From assembly GCF_021568775.1 (NCBI RefSeq), contig NZ_JAKGSG010000031.1, forward strand, positions 1 through 45,524: a stretch of 45,524 nucleotides of DNA, read 5' to 3'. Origin of the DNA: Antribacter soli. Its GTDB lineage: Bacteria; Actinomycetota; Actinomycetes; Actinomycetales; Cellulomonadaceae. The notes beneath the pieces were generated by a model, which saw nothing but the letters and a program-made list of their open reading frames with translations, was not told the DNA's origin and did no database searches. The position numbers and the translations under genes are program-made. Position 1 is the stretch's first letter, and each line of letters opens with the position of its first letter. Shown here piece after piece: positions 1 to 8,500 of this stretch.

Positions 1-79
<79 letters not shown>

Positions 80-89
80 AGACGGGGGG

Positions 90-1415
90 TCAGGTGAGGG
101 TGACCCGGTGCGCCCGGTCCGCCCGGGCTCGGGACATCCGGTCCACGAGGTCCGCGACCGGGAGGGTGACCCGCACGCCGGTGGCCGGGTCGGTGACGGC
201 GACGAGCCCCGCCGCGGCCTCGGCCGGCCCGATCACCCCGAGCAGCGCGTCTCTCCGCCCGCGCGCCAGCCGCACCCGGTTGCCGAGCGACCCGTCCGGC
301 TCCAGCCGCACCCGCAGGCCACGACGCCGCAGCAGCTCGACGGCCGCGTGGGCCGCCGCCACAGGGTCCACCGCGGGGTCCGCCGCGTCGTCGTCCTGCT
401 GCCCGACGCCGGGCAGCGGGAGCAGGCAGAGCTGGACCGGAGCGAGCCAGAACGGCAGGCGACCCTCGTGCCGCTCGAGCAGGAAGGCGACCATGCGCTC
501 CATCGACCCGACGGTGCCGCGATGGATCATCACCACGCGGCGTTGCTCGCCGTCGGCGTCGGTGTAGTCGAGGTCGAAGCGCTCGGGCTGGTTGAAGTCG
601 ACCTGTACGGTCGCGAGGGTCTCCTCGTGGCCCGCCGCGTCGATGACCTGGACGTCGATCTTCGGCCCGTAGAACGCGGCCTCGCCCGCGACCTCCCGCC
701 ACGGCACCGCCGGGCCTGGCACAGACGAACCGGCCTGCCCAGCCCCGGCTCCGGCCCCGCCCAGGACCTCCCGGAGCGCCTCCCGGAGCTGGCCCTGCGC
801 CTCCTCCCACTGCTCGGGCGAGCCGAGCCAGCGGTCGGAGCCGTCGCGGGCGGACAGGCGCAGGTGGTCCGCCTCGAGGCCGAGGACGCCCAGCACCTCC
901 AGCACGGCACCGAGCGCGGTCCGCACCTCGGCCTGTACCTGGTCGGGCCGGCAGAAGACGTGGGTGTCGTCGAGGGTGATCTGACGGACACGGCTCAGCC
1001 CCGACAGCACGCCGGACCGCTCGGCACGGAACATCGACCCGAGCTCGTGCAGGCGAACCGGCAGGTCACGGTACGAGCGCTGCTCCGACGCGTACACCTG
1101 CGCGTGGTGCGGGCAGTTGGCGGGGCGCAGGACGAGCTGGTCGCCCGGGTCGGGCGACCCGAGGTCGAGGGGCGGGAACATGTCGTCGGCGAACTTCGCC
1201 CAGTGGCCCGAGCGCTCGTACAACGCCCGCTTGCCCAGGACGGGCGAGTACACGGGCTCGCAGCCGGTCGCGACCGCGACCTCGTTCGCGTACTGCTCGA
1301 GCTCGCGGCGCACGGCCGCGCCGGCGGGCAGCCACAACGGCAGCCCGGGGCCGACGAGGGGGCTGGTGGCGAAGAGGCGCATCTCGCGCCCGAGCTCGCG
1401 GTGGTCGGTGCTCAC
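90..1415 (-). CDS. thrS: Threonyl-tRNA synthetase, short form lacking TGS and editing domains
   Basis: This 441-residue protein charges tRNA-Thr with threonine in the cytoplasm. It starts directly at the class II catalytic core (DHRELGREMRLF at residues 4-15), so the N-terminal TGS and second editing domains of the roughly 640-residue bacterial enzyme are absent. The three zinc/threonine ligands of the family are present: Cys101 (RPANCPHH), His152 (DDTHVF) and His298 (MIHRGTVGSMERM). Residues 322-441 form the anticodon-binding domain. An Ala/Gly-rich insert lies near residues 219-238. The ATG at 1415 gives a natural family start. The gene has its own leader (attenuator, 1461-1555). A full-length ThrRS is expected elsewhere in the genome, so this is probably a second copy whose mischarging must be corrected in trans or tolerated. 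Aminoacylation function is confident; physiological role is not. Confidence 0.93.
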   Translation of the reverse strand: MSTDHRELGREMRLFATSPLVGPGLPLWLPAGAAVRRELEQYANEVAVATGCEPVYSPVLGKRALYERSGHWAKFADDMFPPLDLGSPDPGDQLVLRPANCPHHAQVYASEQRSYRDLPVRLHELGSMFRAERSGVLSGLSRVRQITLDDTHVFCRPDQVQAEVRTALGAVLEVLGVLGLEADHLRLSARDGSDRWLGSPEQWEEAQGQLREALREVLGGAGAGAGQAGSSVPGPAVPWREVAGEAAFYGPKIDVQVIDAAGHEETLATVQVDFNQPERFDLDYTDADGEQRRVVMIHRGTVGSMERMVAFLLERHEGRLPFWLAPVQLCLLPLPGVGQQDDDAADPAVDPVAAAHAAVELLRRRGLRVRLEPDGSLGNRVRLARGRRDALLGVIGPAEAAAGLVAVTDPATGVRVTLPVADLVDRMSRARADRAHRVTLT

Positions 1416-1460
1416 GGGGGGTCTCCTCCCGGTCGTGGAGCCGCGACGGGGGACGACGAA

Positions 1461-1484
1461 GGCCCCGGAGCGAGCTCCGGGGCC
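1461..1484 (-). terminator. Attenuator terminator hairpin upstream of thrS
   Basis: GGCCCCGGAGC (1461-1471) and GCTCCGGGGCC (1474-1484) are perfect 11-bp inverted arms. On the minus strand the hairpin is followed by TTCGTCGTCC, the weak U-containing tail usual for actinobacterial terminators. It lies between the leader peptide (stop 1505) and the thrS start (1415), so it would end transcription before the synthetase. CTCCGG within the leader peptide codons can pair with CCGGAG of the first arm and would act as antiterminator. Confidence 0.8.
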
Positions 1485-1504
1485 TGGTGTGCTGCGGGTG
1501 CAGG

Positions 1505-1555
1505 TCAGCGCGCGCCGGAGGGTTCCGGCGTCGTCGTGGCGAGTGCGCTGTGCAT
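1505..1555 (-). CDS. Threonine-rich attenuation leader peptide of thrS
   Basis: A 16-residue open frame, MHSALATTTPEPSGAR, reads toward thrS. Codons 7-9 are three consecutive ACG threonine codons. A TAGTGT -10-like hexamer (1563-1568 on the minus strand) lies seven bases before the ATG and no Shine-Dalgarno is visible, so the transcript is probably leaderless, as in known actinobacterial amino-acid leaders. A small hairpin, CCGGA-ACCC-TCCGG, overlaps codons 10-14 and would compete with the antiterminator pairing. Known principle: scarcity of charged tRNA-Thr stalls the ribosome on the Thr codons and allows read-through. The frame and codons are seen directly; translation and regulation are inferred. 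Confidence 0.75.
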   Translation of the reverse strand: MHSALATTTPEPSGAR

Positions 1556-1606
1556 GAGCCAGACACTACCCCACCCGCTCGTCGGCGGGCATGACCTTGC
1601 GCCGAC

Positions 1607-2110
1607 TCATCGGCGCGGCAGCGGCCTCGGCTCGGCCCCGTCCGCCTCACTGGCCGGCGAGGCTGGGGCGGCAGCGGCGGCCAGCTCGCTCTCGTCCGCG
1701 GTCGCCCGGCAGTAGACACGCCGGCCGGCGCCGCGGCACAGGCCGTGCAACCCGGCGGCGAAGGCATGCAGGTCCTCGGGCGCGGCACGACGGAACCGGC
1801 GGGACAACATCCACTGACCGACGAGGGCGTCCAGCGTCGCGGGCTGCACCATCGCGAACAACGACACGAGATGGGCGGACAGACGGATCACGAGGCGGGC
1901 GCCGTCCGCGCTCTCGGCGACGAGCTGGGCGCTGCGCAGGCCGTCGTCGCCGGTCGGCCCGCCCAGCAGCCGTTCCAGCTGCCCCAGGACGGAAGCCGGG
2001 TCCACGACCTGGGACCGCACGCTCCCGTCGATCGGGGCTCCGTCCACGGTCAGGGCGGCAGCCTCGTCATCGGGAACCGTAAAATACTCGAACTTCATGA
2101 AGCGCATCAT
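1607..2110 (-). CDS. Protein of unknown function, last gene of the lipid cluster
   Basis: A 167-residue protein that I do not recognise. Reading starts MMRFMKFEYFTV; the ATG at 2098 (MKFEYF) is an equally possible start and neither has a clear Shine-Dalgarno. The body is predicted soluble, with no signal peptide or membrane segment. A moderately hydrophobic helical stretch (RLVIRLSAHLVSLFAMV) is followed by an Arg-rich segment near residue 105, and the C-terminal tail is Ala/Ser-rich and low in complexity. It begins 31 bases after the WS/DGAT stop on the same strand, so it is likely co-transcribed with the lipid genes. Its own stop is followed by the leader promoter of thrS. Function unknown. 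Confidence 0.7.
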   Translation of the reverse strand: MMRFMKFEYFTVPDDEAAALTVDGAPIDGSVRSQVVDPASVLGQLERLLGGPTGDDGLRSAQLVAESADGARLVIRLSAHLVSLFAMVQPATLDALVGQWMLSRRFRRAAPEDLHAFAAGLHGLCRGAGRRVYCRATADESELAAAAAPASPASEADGAEPRPLPRR

Positions 2111-2141
2111 TCCGCATGCCCGACATGACCGTGCATGGCGC

Positions 2142-3431
2142 TCACGCCAGCGACGCGATCCGGGCCAGCTCGTCCTGGAGGGTCCGCGCGATCACCGCCG
2201 CCGGCACCGCGTCGCCGTCACAGTGGACAGCGCAGCGCAGCACCCCGTCGTAGGAGATCGCCGCGACACCGAGCCGCACGTTGCCCGCGAGCGGAGTGAC
2301 GGGCCAGATCCGCTCCAGTCGCGCGCCCGCGAGGGCGAGCGGATGCCGCGGACCCGGCACGTTCGTCACGAACAGCGCGACGAGGCGCTGATGACGGGCG
2401 AGGCGCATGAACAGCCAGGTGCCGAGCCGTGTTCGGGTGAGCTCGAAGGTGCCGCGCGAGCGCGCCTCCTCCTTGCCTGCGCGGGTGAGCTCGGCGACCC
2501 GGCGCAGGCGCCGCACGACATCCGCCTCGCCCAGGGGCAGCGGGACGAGCATCACACCGACGGCGTTGCCGGACGGGCCACGCTCGCGCAGGGCGACCGG
2601 CACGCTCGCGGGCAGGCTCGCCGGGGGTTCCTCTCCGCACGCCAGCAGCGCAGCCCGGACGGCGGCCGCGACCGCGGCGAGCAGCGCGTCGTTGACGGTC
2701 GCACCGGCAAGGTCGGCGCCGACGGCGAGCGCGTCGAGCTCGACGTCGACGAACGCCACCGCCCGGCGAGGCCCGATCCGACCGAGCAGCGCCGTCCGAG
2801 GCACCGCAGGTCGCAGGACCGCGGCCGTGCGCTCGACCCCCGACGCAACCGTGCGCAGACGAGCCCGCAGCACACGCCGCCGTCCCGTGAGACCGGGGGC
2901 GGCAGCCGCCTGTCTCGCCGACGACGGCTCGCGGGCACCCGTCGTGGGCACGGCCGGGTCCATCAGCGCCTGCGCGAGCCGGACCGCGGCGACGCCGTCC
3001 GCCATCGCGTGGTGCACGCGGAACACGACCCCCGTCCTGGCGGGTGCGACACCCGGGACGACGAGCAGCTCCCAGAGCGGTCGGTCGAGCGGGAGCGGGG
3101 TGACGATGAGGCGCGCGCAGAGCGCCTCGAACCCTCCTTGCCCGTCGACCGGCGCGACGCGTCGCACGTGCTGAGCCAGATCGAGGCTCACCGGTTGCCA
3201 CACGAGCGCACGCCTGACACGTCGCACCCGCTGGGCGAGGCGGGGCGCGACCACGACCCGATCGGCCAGGGCAGACCGCAGCTCCCTGAGGTCGACCCCA
3301 CCGTCGGGACCGACGGGGCCTCCCGGCGCGAGCACGCCGGCCATCAGGAACACGTTCACCTGATAGGGGGTGTCCATCGCGATGTTCGACGCGTCGGCAG
3401 CCGTGAGCCGCTCGGTCATGCTCCCGTTCAT
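2142..3431 (-). CDS. Wax ester synthase / diacylglycerol O-acyltransferase family protein
   Basis: A 429-residue member of the bacterial WS/DGAT family, which transfers acyl-CoA to diacylglycerol or fatty alcohols and makes triacylglycerol or wax ester at the membrane. The hallmark HHAMADG (residues 140-146, HHxxxDG) carries the catalytic histidine and lies at the usual distance from the N-terminus. The early PLDRPLWE block and a late NVPGPRHPL block also fit the family. The ATG at 3431 overlaps the upstream stop as ATGA and has AGGTGG eight bases before it, so the 25 extra upstream residues in the open frame are rejected. Membership of a cluster with a lipase-maturation-like protein supports a lipid-storage or lipid-turnover role. 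The exact acceptor is not predictable. Confidence 0.9.
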   Translation of the reverse strand: MNGSMTERLTAADASNIAMDTPYQVNVFLMAGVLAPGGPVGPDGGVDLRELRSALADRVVVAPRLAQRVRRVRRALVWQPVSLDLAQHVRRVAPVDGQGGFEALCARLIVTPLPLDRPLWELLVVPGVAPARTGVVFRVHHAMADGVAAVRLAQALMDPAVPTTGAREPSSARQAAAAPGLTGRRRVLRARLRTVASGVERTAAVLRPAVPRTALLGRIGPRRAVAFVDVELDALAVGADLAGATVNDALLAAVAAAVRAALLACGEEPPASLPASVPVALRERGPSGNAVGVMLVPLPLGEADVVRRLRRVAELTRAGKEEARSRGTFELTRTRLGTWLFMRLARHQRLVALFVTNVPGPRHPLALAGARLERIWPVTPLAGNVRLGVAAISYDGVLRCAVHCDGDAVPAAVIARTLQDELARIASLA

Positions 3432-4927
3432 TCGGGCGGCCACCTGAGCGATCCGCCTGCGAGCTGCACGGCGTCGACCACGACCCCCAGCCGTTCCCGC
3501 GCCCACCAGTTACCGGTCCGGCGCCGCTCCTCGGGCGTGGTGTACCGGTACCGGTACATCACCGCCCGCACGGCGCGCGGCGGACGCCCTCCGAACGGGT
3601 CGCGACGCAGCAGCCGCAGCGTCGGGGGGTCGGCCTCCAGCAACCGGCGGAGGAACACCTCGAACCACCCGGCGGGGTGGCCCAGGGGAAGGAACCACAT
3701 CAGCCAGTCCAGCCTCAGGTGGTAGGGCGCCACCTGAGGCGGCCGCCGGTCCACGGGGCCGGGCTTGCCCCGGAACTCGTACTCGACCCAGTCGTCGGGC
3801 CCCGGTCTCTCGACGAGGGTGCCCTCCACGACGATCTCGTCGCGGCGCCGCGTCATGGAGCCGAACGCCCCGTAGGCGTTGACGAGCTGGAACGGCTCGA
3901 AGCTGGCGTTCATCCGCTGGTTGCGCGACATGAGGTTCCGGGCCGGCCGCACCGAGAGCACGGTGATCAGCAGCGCCACGGCGGTGACCACGACCACGTA
4001 GGCGAGCGGCGCCCCGGGCGAAGCGGCCGCCGCGGTGGCGGGCGGGACGTCGTCGGGCACGAACGGGAGGAGCCTGCCCAGCCAGGCCCACGTGCCGTCG
4101 TTGATCACGCCCACGGCCAGGACGATCGTGGCCCAGTTGAGCCACGCGAAGTTGCCGGTCACGACGAGCCAACCCTGGGTGAGGGCGAACGCGACGCCCG
4201 CGACCGACGGGAAGGGCTGCGGCAGGAAGAGCAGCCACGGGACCGCGAGCTGCGTGACGAAGGTGCCGACGACCTCGACCCGGTGCCACCACCGCGGCAG
4301 GTGGTGGGCGTGCCAGGAGAACGGGCCGGGCAGCGGCTGGGTCTCGTGGTGGTAGTAGAGGGCTGTGCGGTCGCGCCAGGCCGGGTCGCCACGCCACTTG
4401 ATGAGGCCCGCGCCGTGCTCCAGCCGGAAGAGGAGCCAGCGCACGGCGAGGATCATCAGGAAGGGCGCCGGTACGACGTCGGACCCGAGGAACGCGACGA
4501 GGAACCCGGCCTCGCACAGCAGCGACTCCCAGCCGAAGGCGTAGAAGCGCTGGCCCACGTTGACCAGCGACAGGTACAGCCACCACAGCGCCAGGAACAC
4601 GAGGGTGGGCACCCACCAGGGGCCAGCCTGCGGTAGCCCGGCGACGACGCTCGCCCCCAGCAGCACGCCGGACCACGTGCACGCCGCGAGCAGGCGGTCC
4701 GAGTAGCGCCACCGGAACAACGACGGCGCGTCGCGCCAGCGCGTCCGCGCCACGAACACGGCGACGGGCTGCAGGCCGTGCTCGCCGAGCAACGGCCGGA
4801 ACTGGCGCAGCGCACCCCAGAACGCGAGCGCGTACAGCGCGCCGAAGCCACGCTGGAGCACCGCGCGCGCGACGTGGTAGTCCGCGGTGGACCACCAGCC
4901 GAGCCAGTCGGGCAGAGGGCCGGCCAT
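3428..4927 (-). CDS. Lipase maturation factor family integral membrane protein
   Basis: A 499-residue multi-spanning membrane protein of the LMF1-like family. In animals LMF1 folds lipases in the ER; the bacterial homologues have no established role. Visible family features are the N-terminal YHVARAVLQRGFGALYALAFW segment, the LVNVGQRFYAFGWESLLCEAGFL region, GLIKWRGDPAW, and the histidine-rich YYHHETQPLPGP segment. The C-terminal half holds a soluble domain (VEYEFRGKPG) ending near FGGRPPRAVRAVMYRYRYT. The gene follows the GyrI-like gene by 18 bases and overlaps the WS/DGAT start by four, so all three are probably one transcript. A role in acyl-lipid metabolism or secretion is inferred from context only. 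Confidence 0.88.
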   Translation of the reverse strand: MAGPLPDWLGWWSTADYHVARAVLQRGFGALYALAFWGALRQFRPLLGEHGLQPVAVFVARTRWRDAPSLFRWRYSDRLLAACTWSGVLLGASVVAGLPQAGPWWVPTLVFLALWWLYLSLVNVGQRFYAFGWESLLCEAGFLVAFLGSDVVPAPFLMILAVRWLLFRLEHGAGLIKWRGDPAWRDRTALYYHHETQPLPGPFSWHAHHLPRWWHRVEVVGTFVTQLAVPWLLFLPQPFPSVAGVAFALTQGWLVVTGNFAWLNWATIVLAVGVINDGTWAWLGRLLPFVPDDVPPATAAAASPGAPLAYVVVVTAVALLITVLSVRPARNLMSRNQRMNASFEPFQLVNAYGAFGSMTRRRDEIVVEGTLVERPGPDDWVEYEFRGKPGPVDRRPPQVAPYHLRLDWLMWFLPLGHPAGWFEVFLRRLLEADPPTLRLLRRDPFGGRPPRAVRAVMYRYRYTTPEERRRTGNWWARERLGVVVDAVQLAGGSLRWPPE

Positions 4928-4945
4928 GCCGTCACGCGCCAGCTC

Positions 4946-5401
4946 TCAGCCCATCGGGTACACGATGCGCGTCTGCCACTGACCGGGGTCCGCCTCGCTC
5001 TCGGGACCGACCAGGTACTCCTCCCACATCACCGGGGGCGGGGTCATCCCGTTCTCCTCGAACCAGGCCGTGAGCTCCTCGTACGTGGTCCGCAGGCTCT
5101 CGTAGGGCCCTCGGTGGATGACCTCCACCGTCGCGCCCGCAGGCAGCATCGCCGCGACGACGTCGTCCGACGGCGCGGCACCCGAGGGCACCGGGTACCC
5201 GGCGGTCACGTCGAACGTCTCCGCGTCCATGCCCTCGTAGAGCGCGACCGCCGGGCCCCCCGGGTCCACCCCTCGCGCCTCGAGCGCTTCGGCGGCGGCC
5301 GCCATGGCCCGAGGGAAGAACTCCCTGAGCTCGTCCATCCGCACCGACTCGTGCAGGCCCACGATCTCCTGCGCTGCACGCTCACCCCGCACGACGTCCA
5401 T
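4946..5401 (-). CDS. GyrI-like / effector-binding domain protein
   Basis: A 151-residue stand-alone small-molecule-binding domain of the GyrI/SOUL-like superfamily, also found as the effector domain of AraC and MerR regulators. The family pattern is seen in VALYEGMDAETFDVTAGYPV, the central GATVEVIHRGPYESLRTTYEEL, and the end of the domain at VMWEEYLVGPESEADPGQWQTRIVYPM. There is no DNA-binding domain. The ATG at 5401 has AGAGGCGG about nine bases upstream, so the longer frame beginning at 5593, which would run through the GH43 promoter, is rejected. It is first in the lipid cluster and diverges from the GH43 gene. Ligand unknown; it may sense or buffer an amphipathic metabolite. Confidence 0.85.
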   Translation of the reverse strand: MDVVRGERAAQEIVGLHESVRMDELREFFPRAMAAAAEALEARGVDPGGPAVALYEGMDAETFDVTAGYPVPSGAAPSDDVVAAMLPAGATVEVIHRGPYESLRTTYEELTAWFEENGMTPPPVMWEEYLVGPESEADPGQWQTRIVYPMG

Positions 5402-5518
5402 CTCGTCCGCCTCTCGTCCACGCCGGGCACCGCACGGCCCGGCATTTCCAGCATCAGCCATCAGCCCTGGTCGGCGCACCTCGACCGGCCGACTCGTCTC
5501 CGCACCGGCCCGCGCGGC

Positions 5519-5570
5519 TTGACACGAAGATTCCGTGGGTGGTGACATTGCGCGACTGTTAACGCTCACA
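5519..5570 (+). promoter_or_regulatory. Promoter and LacI-type operator of the two-module GH43 gene
   Basis: TTGACA at 5519-5524 is a perfect -35; TGACAT at 5543-5548 is a possible -10 with an 18-base spacer. TGTTAACGCTCACA at 5557-5570 is an imperfect palindrome centred on CG, the form typical of LacI-family operators, and covers the expected start site, which suits repression. The half-site TGTTAACG recurs upstream of the other secreted GH43 gene (28484-28497). A GAGGT Shine-Dalgarno precedes the GTG at 5588. Confidence 0.55.
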
Positions 5571-5587
5571 TTTCTCGCGAGGTCACC

Positions 5588-8500
5588 GTGCAACGAAGCA
5601 CCCGTCCACCCTTTCGCGCCGTTCGCGCGGTCGCCGCGAGCGCCGTCCTCGCGCTGATCGGAAGCTCGATCCTCTTACTACCGGGGAGCGCGGCGCCGGC
5701 GCTCGCGGCCGAGACGGCCGACGTGACCGACGGGCTGCTCCTGCGCTACGACCTCACCCAGACCTCGGGCACCACGGTGACCGACAGCTCGGGCAACGGC
5801 CGCGACGGGACGCTGGCCGGGGGCGGCACGTGGACCGGATCGAGCCTGTCGCTCGACGGCGTCGACGACCACGTCAAGCTGCCGAACAACCTGATGACCG
5901 GGCTGTCGGCGATCACCGTGTCGACCGACGTGCTCGTCGCCACCGACCAGGCGACGCCGTTCTTCCTCTGGGGCCTTGGCAACACCGCGACCGGGAGCTC
6001 CGGCACCGGCTACCTCTTCGCCAGCGGCAACGCGTTCCGAGCGGGCATCACCACGACGAACTGGGCGGGCGAGAAGGTCACGGCGAAGTCGCCGAGCGGC
6101 AACCTTGCCCGCGGAGTCTGGAAGACGGTCACCTACACCCAGACCGGCACCACCGGCACGCTCTACGAGGACGGCGTCCAGGTCGGCCAGAACACCGCTG
6201 TGACGGTGCTGCCGAGCCAGGTCGGCGGCGGCGTGACCACGAACAACCTGCTCGGCGAGTCCAACTACGCCAGCGACAACAGCCTCAAGGGCAAGCTCCG
6301 CAACTTCCGGATCTACAACCGCGCGCTGACGGCGGCAGAGGTGTCCTCGATCGCGCTCACCGACGCGAACCGGCTCGCGGCCGACGTCGCGACCCTCGCA
6401 CTCGGCGACCTCTCCGCCGTCACCGGCGACCTCACCCTCCCGGCCGCAGGCGAGTACGGCTCGACGATCGCCTGGTCGTCCAGCGACCCGGCGCACCTCG
6501 ACGCCTCCGGCAACGTCACGCGCCCCGGTGCCGGGTCCGGCCCGGTCGACGTCACGCTCACCGCGACCCTGACCCGCGGCTCGGGCTCGGACACCAAGAC
6601 GTTCGTCGCCACCGTGCTGCCCGACGAGGGCGACCAGTCCAAGGCGGACGCGGCAGCCGCCGCGCTGAGCATCGTGCACGCCGACGACGTGCGCGGCCAC
6701 CTCACCCTGCCGACGTCCGGCCTGTACGACGCGTCAGTCACCTGGGCGTCCTCCGCCCCCGCCGTGGTCGGCGCCGACGGCATCGTCCAGCGCCCCGCGC
6801 CCGGTGCCGGAGACGCCCAGGTCACCCTGACCGCCTCCGTCGCCGTCGGCGGCGCGACCGCCACCCGCGCGATCGTCCTGACGGTGCGCGAGCTGCCGGC
6901 CCCGGCGGCGTACGAGGGCTATGCGTTCAGCTACTTCACCGGCAACTCGATCGCCGGCGAGAAGATCTACTTCGCGGCGAGCCGCGGCAACGACGCGCTG
7001 AAGTGGGACGAGCTCAACAACGGCCAGCCGACGCTCGAGTCGACCTTCGGCACCCTCGGCCTGCGCGACCCGTTCCTGATCCGCTCCCCCGAGGGCGACC
7101 GCTTCTTCCTGATCGCCACCGACCTGTCCATCGGCCGGAACGGCAACTGGGACGTGGCGCAGCGGCAGGGCAGCAAGTACCTCGAGATCTGGGAGTCCAC
7201 CGACCTGATCAACTGGTCCGCGCAGCGGCACGTGAAGATCTCTCCCGACACCGCCGGCAACACCTGGGCGCCGGAGGCCTACTGGGACGAGGCGCTCGGG
7301 CAGTACGTCGTGTTCTGGGCCTCGAAGCTGTACGCCGCGGACGACCCGAACCACACCGGCAGCGCGTACAACCGGATGCTCTACTCGACGACGCGCGACT
7401 TCGTCACGTTCAGCGAGGCGCAGATCTGGCAGGACCGCGGTGAGTCGCGGATCGACTCCACGGTGATCAAGGAGAGCGGCGTCTACTACCGCTTCACCAA
7501 GGACGAGGGCGGCGGCGGCACCGGCTGCTCCGACATCATCCAGGAGAAGTCCACGTCGCTGACCGCCGTCGACCTGCCCGGCAACCCGTCGTGGCAGTTC
7601 ATGACCGGCTGCATCGGCAAGAAGGCGGGAACCTCGGCGGTCGAGGGACCGACCGTCTTCAAGGCCAACCCGGGTGACACCTCCGGCTCGCCGTTCTACC
7701 TCTTCGTCGACGAGTACGGCGGCCGCGGCTACATCCCGCTCGGCACCGCCGACCTCGAGAACCCGAACTGGCAGGTGGCTCCGACGTACGACCTGCCCGC
7801 CAGCCCCCGCCACGGCACCGTCATCCCGGTCACCGCGGCCGAGCTCGCGCAGCTGCGCGCGGGCATCGTGATCCCGGAGCCGCCGACGCCCGTCGTGGCC
7901 GACGAGAACGGCCTGGTCGCGCACTACGAGCTCGACGAGACCAACGGCACCGTCGCCGCGGACAGCACGGGCCACGGCTACGACGGCGCGGTCAGCGGTG
8001 ACGCCACCTGGGTCGACGGCTCGCTCACCCTCGGCGGGACCAACGGCCACGTGAAGCTGCCCGACGACATGATGGCCGGGCTCGACGCGATCACCGTCTC
8101 GTCGAAGGTGTGGATCGACTCGACGCAGGCGACGCCCTACTTCATCTGGGGCCTGGGCAACACCGACGGCGGTGGCACCGGCAACGGGTACCTGTTCACC
8201 ACGGGCAACAACTACCGTTCGTCGATCGCCTCCGGGAACTGGAGCACCGAGCAGACCGTGACGTCCGGTTCGGCGCTGCCGCGCGGCGCCTGGAAGACGC
8301 TGACCTACACCCTCCAGGGCGGCACGGCCACGCTCTACCTCGACGGCGTGCAGGTCGGCCAGAGGACCGGCGTCACGATCAAGCCCGGCGACATCGGGGA
8401 CGGCCGGACGACGGCCAACTACATCGGCCGCTCCAACTACACCGCCGACAAGTACCTCAAGGGCAAGGTGCGCGACTTCCGCGTCTACAACCGAGCCCTG

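Noticed and set aside
1416-1606. T-box riboswitch upstream of thrS
   Set aside because: No AGGGTGG-type antiterminator sequence or specifier loop; the leader peptide and terminator explain the region better.
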